From a virus, in the IMG/VR virus record IMGVR_UViG_3300027896_000109, positions 1 to 38,289 of that record: a stretch of 38,289 nt of DNA. One strand, 5' to 3'. The notes under the pieces were generated by a model. It saw only the letters and a program-made list of their open reading frames with translations. It had not been told where the DNA came from and did no database searches. This document shows, in pieces, positions 21,851 to 28,346 of the stretch; position 1 is the stretch's first letter, and every line of letters starts with the position of its first letter. The position numbers and the translations under genes were made by a program.

Positions 21851-23011
21851 ATGGCCGGCCACATCCGCACCCACCAGCACTGCCCCCGGTGCGGCGGCAA
21901 TTTCGCCAAGGACTCGCTCCTCTGCCCCCCTTGCCAGACCCGCCCCAGCCGCTATTTTATCGACCTCTGGTGGCAGGCGGGCCGCCTCAAGATCTATACC
22001 GATCCCCAGGGCTATCCCCTGGACTCCTACGCCCGCACCGAGCAGTTGCTGTCCACCATCCGCCACCAAATGGGCAAGGGGACTTTCGACCCCGCCGACT
22101 TCGTCGCCCGGGAACTGCAATCCCTGCGCTTCGACCACTATGCCGCCGCCTGGCTGGACCGCCGCCAGCGGGAGGTGGGCCGCCCCGCCGGCATCAGCCG
22201 GGCCTATTTTAAGGAGCTCGCCCGCTATGTCGGTAGCTATTTCATTCCCTGCTTCGCCCGCCTCAGCATCCGGGACTTACGCAAAGGCCACCTCCTGGAT
22301 TTCCAGGCCTGGCTGCCGGCGCACCTGGCGCCCAAGACCGTGCGCAATATCTTCGGGGCCCTGCATTGCCTTCTGGCCGAAGCCGCCGACCGCAAGGACC
22401 TCCTGGTCCTGCCCGGCTTCCCCCGGATCCCTAAAGGGGAGGCCGAGACCCGATGGCTGACCGCGGAAGAGCAGGCCCAGGTCCTGGGCCATTGCCGGGA
22501 GCCGTACCGCAGCCTCTTCCTGTTTTGCATGCGCCAGGGCTGCCGCATCGGTGAAGCCCGGGCCTTGAAATGGGACCGGGTGGACCTGAAAAACCGCCTG
22601 GTGGTCATCGCCGCCGGCCTGGATTTAGGCGTCTGGAAACCCTACACCAAGGAGCGGGACGTGCGCCATCTGCCCTTGCACGACCGGGTGCGCCAGGCCC
22701 TCCTGGCCCTGCCCCGGAGCCTCTCCGGTTTCGTCTTCGTCAACCGGGAGGGCCGCCCCCTGTCTGATACCCGGGTGCGCAGCGCCTGGAACCGGGCCGC
22801 GGCCTTAGCCGGAATCAGCATTAACTGCTACCAGGGCACCCGCCACTCCTTTGCCACTCAGCGGCTCATCTCCGGGCACTCCGAGCGCAAGATCATGGAG
22901 GTCACCGGCCACAAGACCAGCGCCGCCTTCCGCCGCTATGGCAAACTGGTCACCGAGGCCCTCCGGGCCGTGATCGACGATGATGGGCACGAAGGAAAAT
23001 TCAGAAGATAA
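21851..23011 (+). CDS. int: Tyrosine integrase with N-terminal zinc ribbon
   Basis: 386 residues; the ATG at 21851 has AAGGAGG 8 bases upstream. Cys11, Cys14, Cys25 and Cys28 form a zinc ribbon, then an arm-binding and a SAM-like core-binding domain (~90-200), then the catalytic domain. Catalytic residues: Arg232 (GCRIGEA), Lys267 (TKERDVR), Arg331 (GTRHSFAT), His354 (GHKTS) and the nucleophile Tyr363 (RRYGKL). The His normally three residues before the second Arg is Gln328. It recombines the adjacent attP with the host tmRNA gene. Confidence 0.93.
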   Translation: MAGHIRTHQHCPRCGGNFAKDSLLCPPCQTRPSRYFIDLWWQAGRLKIYTDPQGYPLDSYARTEQLLSTIRHQMGKGTFDPADFVARELQSLRFDHYAAAWLDRRQREVGRPAGISRAYFKELARYVGSYFIPCFARLSIRDLRKGHLLDFQAWLPAHLAPKTVRNIFGALHCLLAEAADRKDLLVLPGFPRIPKGEAETRWLTAEEQAQVLGHCREPYRSLFLFCMRQGCRIGEARALKWDRVDLKNRLVVIAAGLDLGVWKPYTKERDVRHLPLHDRVRQALLALPRSLSGFVFVNREGRPLSDTRVRSAWNRAAALAGISINCYQGTRHSFATQRLISGHSERKIMEVTGHKTSAAFRRYGKLVTEALRAVIDDDGHEGKFRR

Positions 23012-23037
23012 AAAAACCGGGCGATTCGCCCGGCTTT
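23012..23037. terminator. Bidirectional terminator between integrase and lysis genes
   Basis: CCGGGCG-ATT-CGCCCGG, a perfect 7-bp stem. On the minus strand it is followed by TTTTTT, so it ends the leftward lysis/late transcript; on the plus strand the tail CTTTGT is weaker but may end the integrase message. Confidence 0.8.
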
Positions 23038-23211
23038 GTCCGTACACCATCCGTACCACTCCTAAGGCCCCACAAAACCCCTTGATTTACCTCAATTATT
23101 TAACCGGGGCGGAAGGTTCGACTCCCGCCGCCTCCACCAGGTAAAACCCTTTATTTATGCGGGTTTGGGGATTTCACCGGGCTAAAAACTGTGTCCGTAC
23201 ACCGTCCGTAC
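23038..23211. other. attP: tmRNA-end core flanked by integrase arm-site repeats
   Basis: The core at 23115-23139 runs from GGTTCGACTCCCGCC to GCCTCCACCA and has the T-loop and 3' CCA end of a bacterial tmRNA. The T-stem upstream of it does not pair well, so only the last ~25 bases are gene-derived. Left arm 23038-23057 and right arm 23193-23211 each hold two tandem TCCGTAC units 11 bases apart and start with the same 11 bases, GTCCGTACACC, a typical arrangement of arm-type sites. AAACCC and GGGTTT near 23145-23167 may form a hairpin replacing the tmRNA terminator. A tRNA target is the alternative. Confidence 0.8.
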
Positions 23212-23213
23212 GG

Positions 23214-23300
23214 TCAGCCACGGCAGGCCCTCCAGAGGGCCCCGCAGATCACCGCCAGACCTACCAGGGTGCAACCGGCCCAAAATAATTTGCTAATCAT
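23214..23300 (-). CDS. 28-residue membrane peptide next to attP
   Basis: From an ATG at 23300 with GGAGG 7 bases upstream; the product MISKLFWAGCTLVGLAVICG-ALWRACRG has one hydrophobic helix with basic C-terminus. The start overlaps the previous stop (ATGA). It is the last gene of the leftward late operon. A lysis-accessory role is possible. Confidence 0.55.
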   Translation of the reverse strand: MISKLFWAGCTLVGLAVICGALWRACRG

Positions 23301-23485
23301 GATTGGTCCTCCGGGGACTCCCGGCGGCCTGCGGTCAGGCAACCCGGGGTATCAGGCAGGCGGCAGGCGATGCCCCCGAGCCAGTGACGGCAGACCGGGG
23401 CCTCATCCCCCAGGCTGATCCCCGGCCAGATATGGGCGGTATCGGCTTGCCAGTGGGGGCAGGGCGGCGCCCGTTCTGTGATCAT
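23297..23485 (-). CDS. Small Cys/His/Trp-rich protein
   Basis: 62 residues, beginning MITERAPPCPHWQADTAHIW, with further Cys/His in VCRHWLGGIACRLPDTPGC. The residues could bind metal or form disulfides. GAGGGGG lies upstream of the ATG, and the stop overlaps the next start. It lies in the lysis region; function unknown. Confidence 0.55.
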   Translation of the reverse strand: MITERAPPCPHWQADTAHIWPGISLGDEAPVCRHWLGGIACRLPDTPGCLTAGRRESPEDQS

Positions 23486-23521
23486 CGATCATCCCCCTCT
23501 TTGGGTGATGGGAAGGGATTG

Positions 23522-23608
23522 TTAATTCGGGATTTTTTTCCACAGGCGATACAGGCCGTAGATAATTCCAGCCGCAATGATGAGTCCCAAAATAATTCCA
23601 AAGGTCAT
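23522..23608 (-). CDS. 28-residue membrane peptide with strong start
   Basis: MTFGIILGLIIAAGIIYGLY-RLWKKIPN: one transmembrane helix and a basic cytoplasmic end. AAAGGAGG lies 7 bases before the ATG, a near-ideal site, which argues for real and strong translation. It sits just after the o-spanin gene, so a holin or lysis-timing role is the first guess, but small membrane peptides have many roles. Confidence 0.65.
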   Translation of the reverse strand: MTFGIILGLIIAAGIIYGLYRLWKKIPN

Positions 23609-23626
23609 GTCAAAACCTCCTTTGGT

Positions 23627-23968
23627 TTATTTCCAAAACTGCCACCAGTGCCGCGGCGGCGTGCGCAGGATCGCAAAGATCCGGTTGGCGGCGCCGGTGT
23701 TAGCCTGGCCCAATTCCGCCGCTTCTTTCAGTCCTACCTGATACTCGGCGGCGGCAAAGGCGTCCGCGGTCCGGAACAACAGGCCGGCCGGTTGGCCCTG
23801 AGCATCAAGGAGCTTCCTGGTATGCAGCACCGGTGCCGTCGGCAGGATGATAGCGGGCAGGGGTTTTAGTGCCTCCCGGGGGATTTGCGGGCCCGGGGCG
23901 GCGCACCCTGCCAGGGTTATTAAAATGATCGGCCAGGCCATCCAGGTCATTAGCTCTTTGCAGTTCAT
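23627..23968 (-). CDS. Outer-membrane spanin lipoprotein (Rz1-like)
   Basis: 113 residues from the ATG at 23968 with AAAGGAG upstream. The N-terminus ends in LAGC, a lipobox, so the protein is lipidated and sorted to the outer membrane; a Pro-rich stretch (GPQIPREALKPLPAIILPTA) follows, as in o-spanins. It overlaps the C-terminal coding part of the inner-membrane protein in another frame by 164 bases, the classical nested Rz/Rz1 layout. It helps fuse inner and outer membranes in the last lysis step of a Gram-negative host. Confidence 0.8.
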   Translation of the reverse strand: MNCKELMTWMAWPIILITLAGCAAPGPQIPREALKPLPAIILPTAPVLHTRKLLDAQGQPAGLLFRTADAFAAAEYQVGLKEAAELGQANTGAANRIFAILRTPPRHWWQFWK

Positions 23969-24206
23969 GGAGCTTTCTCCTTTGCTGGTCGGCTTTGGTC
24001 TTAATCGCCTCCCGCTCCTGATAGAGTTTGACAAAGCCTTCGTAGCCGATTCGGAGGCCTTGTTCAGCGGTGGCCTGAGCCGCCCGGGCCTGGAGTTTGG
24101 CGGTGTGCTCATAATTGAGGACTATTAGGACCGCGACGACCGCCAGCCCCCCCACCAGCCACCCTCCCAGCCGGGAGATGATGAAAGTCCAGATGATGGT
24201 GATCAT
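23805..24206 (-). CDS. Inner-membrane spanin (Rz-like)
   Basis: 133 residues from the ATG at 24206, AGGAG 8 bases upstream. One N-terminal transmembrane helix (GGWLVGGLAVVAVLIVLNYE) is followed by a charged helical periplasmic part (GFVKLYQEREAIKTKADQQR), a predicted coiled coil, and a Pro/Gly-rich end encoded over the o-spanin. It would pair with the lipoprotein across the periplasm. Confidence 0.8.
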   Translation of the reverse strand: MITIIWTFIISRLGGWLVGGLAVVAVLIVLNYEHTAKLQARAAQATAEQGLRIGYEGFVKLYQEREAIKTKADQQRRKLHELQRANDLDGLADHFNNPGRVRRPGPANPPGGTKTPARYHPADGTGAAYQEAP

Positions 24207-24208
24207 CT

Positions 24209-24526
24209 CTATTCTCCTGGCGGGGCCGGTTTCGCCCGGGACGGCGGCGGCCCTGGGGGCATCCATGGCTCTTCTGATCCCCATTGCGGACCGGAGGACC
24301 GCCAGACCCGGCCGGCGGTGTTGACCCCATAGACGCCGGCGACGCTGCCCACAATCACGGAGATATGAGCCCAGATACCTAATCTGATCCCCAGGGCCTC
24401 ACAAGCCCCCATGATCGGCAGATAAACCAGGATGAGCACCATGAGCAGCAGCCGGGACGCCGACAGCTGGCCCGAGGAGGGATCGATAATCAACTCCACC
24501 GGCTTCCGTCGGCCCCGGCGGCTCAT
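24209..24526 (-). CDS. Putative holin
   Basis: 105 residues from the ATG at 24526, which overlaps the endolysin stop by one base. Two hydrophobic segments (SRLLLMVLILVYLPIMGACE and AHISVIVGSVAGVYGVNTAG) and a polar, Pro-rich C-terminus fit a two-span holin. The place between endolysin and spanins supports it. Sequence alone cannot exclude another small membrane protein; the protein at 25468 is the other holin candidate. Confidence 0.6.
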   Translation of the reverse strand: MSRRGRRKPVELIIDPSSGQLSASRLLLMVLILVYLPIMGACEALGIRLGIWAHISVIVGSVAGVYGVNTAGRVWRSSGPQWGSEEPWMPPGPPPSRAKPAPPGE

Positions 24527-25062
24527 CACGCCCCCCAGGGCACCGGAGCCAGGGGCCCGGTGCGCACCTTGATCCAGGGCAGTTGGAAGTGCATCCCATC
24601 CCGCAGATTATCCGGTTGCCAGAGCCCGCCCCACTCGAAGCCGGACTCGGCAAAGCACTTGACGAAGTCGGGGGATAGGGACGGGTCCTCGCCAAAGCCG
24701 TTGTTGCCGGCGTTCAAATCCACGGCCAACCCCCAACTGTGCACCGAGTAACCCGAGCCGCCCGTTTTCCGCCGGATATTGAAGCAGCCATCATAGGTCT
24801 GGAGTTCCGGCGCCAGGCCCCGGGCTCCCAGGAGGCCGAAGGCTCGGCGCAAGGGGGCTTCCAGGACATAGTTGCCATAGATTTTGTGGCCCCAAGGGTT
24901 GCCCTCATAATCCCGGACATGAGCGAAGGCGGCGGCAAATTCGGGGAAATCCAGAGACCGTAAATAGGTCAGAGCGAACTCAGGATCCCTGGGGTCGCCA
25001 AAGATAAATATCATCTGCGATTGAAACATCGGGAAATCAATTTGGGTTTCTGGATCAAGCAT
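24526..25062 (-). CDS. Endolysin, M15 peptidase family
   Basis: 178 residues. SGYSVHSWGLAVDLNAGNNG (Ser106-x-His108, Asp115) and FEWGGLW (142-148) with DGMHFQ (His158) supply the zinc ligands and catalytic acid of VanY/M15 D,D- or L,D-peptidases, which cut peptide stems of peptidoglycan. There is no signal peptide, so release depends on a holin. It overlaps both neighbouring genes. Confidence 0.88.
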   Translation of the reverse strand: MLDPETQIDFPMFQSQMIFIFGDPRDPEFALTYLRSLDFPEFAAAFAHVRDYEGNPWGHKIYGNYVLEAPLRRAFGLLGARGLAPELQTYDGCFNIRRKTGGSGYSVHSWGLAVDLNAGNNGFGEDPSLSPDFVKCFAESGFEWGGLWQPDNLRDGMHFQLPWIKVRTGPLAPVPWGA

Positions 25063-25300
25063 CCCTCATCCTCCTTTCTACTGCCAGGACCACAAGTTTG
25101 TAGCGATCTGCCACCCCAAATTTCGCCCGGAGATGATCGCAATGGCTATCAATCCCACGTTCGGAGATTCCCATAGCCTCGGCCATTTCTTTGCAGGTAT
25201 AGCCCAAGGACAACATATTAAAGATTTGTTGTTCCCTGGCGGTGATTACCACGGCCCCGCATTCAACGCACCTGGAGAAGTCGCCTTTTAACTTCACCAT
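25055..25300 (-). CDS. LuxR-type HTH protein in the lysis operon
   Basis: 81 residues from the ATG at 25300. After a CVEC pair comes ITAREQQIFNMLSLGYTCKE-MAEAMGISERGIDSHCDHLR, the GerE/LuxR four-helix DNA-binding unit almost entire; no sensor domain is present. The start overlaps the previous stop as ATGGTGA, and the stop overlaps the endolysin start. It may time lysis or late transcription. Confidence 0.8.
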   Translation of the reverse strand: MVKLKGDFSRCVECGAVVITAREQQIFNMLSLGYTCKEMAEAMGISERGIDSHCDHLRAKFGVADRYKLVVLAVERRMRDA

Positions 25301-25466
25301 AGTTTCCACCAGGGCCGCCGGGGCGCTTCCGGCAGGCCGTCGATAATGACGAAAACATCCTCCAGGCGAATATTCTTCCCCTTGGCCCAGAGTTCCAGGC
25401 GCCGCCGGTTGATCCGGCTTTTCAAAATCGCCTTCTGCTCCGGGGTAAAACGCCAGGTGGCCCCAT
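25294..25466 (-). pseudogene. Small basic protein gene, start frame broken
   Basis: The frame ending at 25294 reads WRFTPEQKAILKSRINRRRL-ELWAKGKNIRLEDVFVIIDG and looks like a real basic helical protein. It ends overlapping the LuxR-like start. The nearest ATG (25466) lies one base after the upstream stop but in a different frame that stops within 15 codons. One extra G in the GGGG after that ATG would restore it. A TTG at 25425 could start a 43-residue version. So either a damaged or misassembled gene or a non-ATG start. Confidence 0.5.
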
Positions 25467-25467
25467 G

Positions 25468-25869
25468 TTATTTATTTCCCCTGATTATCGCCTCGATGAT
25501 CACCCCTTGTGACGATAAGATTTGCCCATGTAAGGACTCGAAGTCCGCTGACATGGATTTATTAAGGTCCTTGACCTCATAAAAAAGGTTTTGGATATCG
25601 TTTTCCGAACGATTTATCCGCGTCTCCAGGGCCTGATGGAGAGGGCAGTTTTGCGGATCTCCATGACATGGAATCACTTCGGCGATGGTTTTGGGCATCT
25701 TAGTGAACTCTCCGATTTCGATATTTACCCCTCCACGATCTTTAAAAAGGCCGAACCATCGGGCGATATCCCTCAGGTTGCCGCCGGTGGCCACCGTCAG
25801 GATAACTAACATCATGCCGATGATGATGAGCACGAGATGATGCGGTTCACAGAGAGTTTTTAGATCCAT
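25468..25869 (-). CDS. Membrane-anchored coiled-coil protein, possible holin-like
   Basis: 133 residues. One transmembrane helix near the N-terminus (HHLVLIIIGMMLVILTVATG), then a soluble part with two Cys (IPCHGDPQNCPLH) and a coiled coil (LETRINRSENDIQNLFYEVK). The layout recalls XhlA-like lysis accessory proteins except that here the membrane helix is N-terminal. It opens the lysis region after the tail genes. Confidence 0.6.
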   Translation of the reverse strand: MDLKTLCEPHHLVLIIIGMMLVILTVATGGNLRDIARWFGLFKDRGGVNIEIGEFTKMPKTIAEVIPCHGDPQNCPLHQALETRINRSENDIQNLFYEVKDLNKSMSADFESLHGQILSSQGVIIEAIIRGNK

Positions 25870-25895
25870 TTCTTGATCCCGTCTTCAGGCGTAAG

Positions 25896-26267
25896 TTACG
25901 TCGGATCCTCGATCTCCCAGACATCATAGGCGGCGACATTTTTGCTCACCCCGTCGGCGATCGCATATTCCGGGCAGGTGGTCACGGCCTTGAGGGCGGA
26001 GTTGCCGGTATCCACCAGCACCGCATGGTCGCCAGCGCCATCATCGGTCCCCATAACGGCTTTCTGGGCCAGGGTCAACTTGCGGCCAGAGACATCGCCA
26101 TCTCCCAGGGTGAAATCTCCCGGCGCCAGGGCGCAGTTGGCCAGGGTGTAGATGGCCACCTCGGCATAGGTCACGGGTTCCTGGGAGCAGATGTGCAGCT
26201 CGTCGGCATTGTTCTTGAGGTCATTCAGGGCCAGATCCATGGAATCGTGATCGATCGCCTTACCCAT
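25896..26267 (-). CDS. Conserved-type phage structural protein
   Basis: 123 residues. MDLALNDLKNNADELHICSQEPVTYAEVAIY is the hallmark opening of a family of small phage proteins found with tail genes, followed by a Gly/Asp-rich beta region (SGRKLTLAQKAVMGTDDGAG) and VWEIEDPT. Probably part of the tail fibre or tip. The name is from recognised pattern; function not established. Confidence 0.6.
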   Translation of the reverse strand: MGKAIDHDSMDLALNDLKNNADELHICSQEPVTYAEVAIYTLANCALAPGDFTLGDGDVSGRKLTLAQKAVMGTDDGAGDHAVLVDTGNSALKAVTTCPEYAIADGVSKNVAAYDVWEIEDPT

Positions 26268-26278
26268 TGATTTTCTCC

Positions 26279-27031
26279 TTAAAAGACCAGAAACATATTG
26301 CCGGCCCCGCCGGCAAGCACCGTCTCATCACAGTGCGTCAGGCAGCGGCAGTCTTCCGGGTTGATATCCAAAGTCTCCGGCTCGCCGCAGGTGGTGAGCG
26401 AACGGCAATCTTCCGGTTCGATCGGTCCCAGGGGGCAGCCGGTGTTGATCTGGAAATTGTCGAATCGAACATCGGCCGCGGGACTAGGATTATTCCAGGT
26501 ATCTAGATAAAGTCGAACCTTTGCATCACCTTTCAGTTTTACATCAGTAACATTGCCAATTTCAGACCAGCTGGAACCATTCCACCAATAAGCATAGCAC
26601 TGCCCGGTAGAATTGTTTCGAGTTATCCTAAATTTACTTGAAGTATCACTGGTAGTATAGTTAGTTCCAACATGAATCCACGATGAACCATCATGCCAAT
26701 ACGCAGTATAGACATGCTGACCAAAGACCGAATACTGATAACCAGCAAAGAACCGAACCGAACCGATAGCCATCCTAAGATCAAAACGATAACCATCTCC
26801 AGGATCACCTTGCCTGGCCCAATCTACCTGAACATCAAAATCTCCGGTAAAGATTCCCTGAGTCTCGACATAACTGACAACCTCACCAGAATTGCCACCA
26901 GCATCGGCAATTCGTAAGGCATTACTCTGAATATCTAGGGTCCCACTTGCCGCTTTAGTGACCGCCCACTTTTCCGCATTGGGCGGATCGCCGTTGACCC
27001 CAGCAAAAATATCATCCCACCAGCACGACAT
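26279..27031 (-). CDS. Lectin-like tail protein, mosaic composition
   Basis: 250 residues. Trp/Tyr/Gly-rich beta sequence (GYRFDLRMAIGSVRFFAGYQ, RLYLDTWNNPSPAADVRFDN) suggests a concanavalin/laminin-G-like jelly roll, used by tail fibres to bind sugars. The last ~50 residues hold two repeats, EPEDCRSLTTC and NPEDCRCLTHC. The coding sequence is AT-richer up to about residue 190 and GC-rich after, so the lectin part was probably exchanged by recombination. Confidence 0.6.
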   Translation of the reverse strand: MSCWWDDIFAGVNGDPPNAEKWAVTKAASGTLDIQSNALRIADAGGNSGEVVSYVETQGIFTGDFDVQVDWARQGDPGDGYRFDLRMAIGSVRFFAGYQYSVFGQHVYTAYWHDGSSWIHVGTNYTTSDTSSKFRITRNNSTGQCYAYWWNGSSWSEIGNVTDVKLKGDAKVRLYLDTWNNPSPAADVRFDNFQINTGCPLGPIEPEDCRSLTTCGEPETLDINPEDCRCLTHCDETVLAGGAGNMFLVF

Positions 27032-27874
27032 TTAAAACCCCTTGGCCACTGCTACTAAATCATATTTGGTGTCATTTCCATCATAATCAAATCCAAAATA
27101 ATCCTTCTTACCCGCAGCCGAAAGAGTAGGGATACTGGGAATATCAGTTCCAAATCGAACTTCGGATCCGACAGCAATTCCCCTACCACCATTCCCATCC
27201 TGCTTGCATTTAAGAACACATTTCTGCCCATCCACCGCCCCGGTGAGGGTGAAGGTAGTGAGGGCCCGGTCCAGCAGCACCTCGGCGGTGGATCCCAGGG
27301 ACCAATCCACGGTGATCGCCGCCCCTGGGGTCAGGACCTGGACCGCCTGGCGCAGTTGCAGGGCCTGGAGTTCTATCCAGGCATCGCCATCGAACAGGAT
27401 CGCCACCCCGGCATATAGGACCTTGGCGGAGATCGCATGGGTGCCCGCATCCCAATGGAACTGCCGGGTGGTGGTGGCGTCGGCGGCGGCGCTCACCGTC
27501 GGATTACCGGCGGCATCCAGGTTAAGGAAATAATCACCGGTGGTCTTCCCGACCATGGGCAGGCTGCTGGCCTGGGCCTGGCGGTAAAACTGGCCGCCGC
27601 TCCAGTAGGCCCCCGGGTCGATCGCCAGGTTATAATCCGGCCCGATGAGCGTCCCCTCAGCGAAATCGTAGCTCTCCAGGCCGATCAGGCCCCGGCGGTC
27701 GAAGATCTCCTGGAGGGCCAGGGGCACGCCTAAGGCGCCGCCGGAAAGGCCCGCCAGCGCCGCCAGGGCCTGGTCCAGGGCCCCGGCCAGGAGGGCGTCG
27801 TTGCCATTCATACGGGCGATATAATCGACTTCCGCGGTCAAGAACGTATGCAGTTGTTCCAGGATCGTAGCCAT
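27032..27874 (-). CDS. Tail fibre-region structural protein
   Basis: 280 residues from the ATG at 27874, two bases after the preceding stop with GGGGAG upstream. The N-terminus is helical (ATILEQLHTFLTAEVDYIAR), then beta-rich (GPDYNLAIDPGAYWSGGQFY). QFHWDAGTHAISAKV and DGDAWIELQALQLRQA follow. The last ~55 codons (27032-27200) are more AT-rich than the rest. Likely a fibre or tip subunit; family not recognised. Confidence 0.6.
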   Translation of the reverse strand: MATILEQLHTFLTAEVDYIARMNGNDALLAGALDQALAALAGLSGGALGVPLALQEIFDRRGLIGLESYDFAEGTLIGPDYNLAIDPGAYWSGGQFYRQAQASSLPMVGKTTGDYFLNLDAAGNPTVSAAADATTTRQFHWDAGTHAISAKVLYAGVAILFDGDAWIELQALQLRQAVQVLTPGAAITVDWSLGSTAEVLLDRALTTFTLTGAVDGQKCVLKCKQDGNGGRGIAVGSEVRFGTDIPSIPTLSAAGKKDYFGFDYDGNDTKYDLVAVAKGF

Positions 27875-27875
27875 C

Positions 27876-28346
27876 TCAACTCCCCAAAAGTTCGATGAAG
27901 GTGCCGTCGGCGGCAAACCGGCCCCAAACGCCTAAGGGCAGGAGGCCGAAGCCGTCCACCAGGGTGCCCAGCTCCCCTAAGGTCAGGGGCCGCACCTGGT
28001 AACCGGTGGTCTCGTCCCGGACGATCTGGACGATATCATCCGTGAAACTCATATAGATGATGTGCGTGGTGCTGCGCACGGTCTTGGCCAGGCCCGCCAC
28101 CACCCAGCGCCCCCCGGTGGTCTTTTTCAGGGCCACCGATTTCCCCATCTCGGCGTAGTAGATCTCCCGGTTATTGCTGGCGATAGGGACATTCCGGAGG
28201 ATCTCGGGCTCGCCGATATCGACATCAACGCACCAGACCCATTGGTTCTGATCGTCATAGAGCTGCTTGAATTCCGAGGCGATGGTCCCGGTTTTCTCGC
28301 CCGCGGCCTCGGCTTGAGACCAATCTAAAATCTTTCGGATCGTCAT
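27876..28346 (-). CDS. Tail-tip region protein
   Basis: 156 residues, no recognised domain. QWVWCVDVDIGEPEILRNVP and VSGY-like beta segments such as THIIYMSFTDDIVQIVRDET suggest an all-beta fold. The start overlaps the stop of the large tail-tip gene (ATGA). Probably a structural or assembly protein of the tip. Confidence 0.6.
   Translation of the reverse strand: MTIRKILDWSQAEAAGEKTGTIASEFKQLYDDQNQWVWCVDVDIGEPEILRNVPIASNNREIYYAEMGKSVALKKTTGGRWVVAGLAKTVRSTTHIIYMSFTDDIVQIVRDETTGYQVRPLTLGELGTLVDGFGLLPLGVWGRFAADGTFIELLGS

Noticed and set aside
23101-23139. Complete tRNA or tmRNA gene
   Set aside because: Only the T-loop to CCA end is present; the T-stem does not pair upstream and no acceptor 5' strand or anticodon arm is found. 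It is an attachment core.
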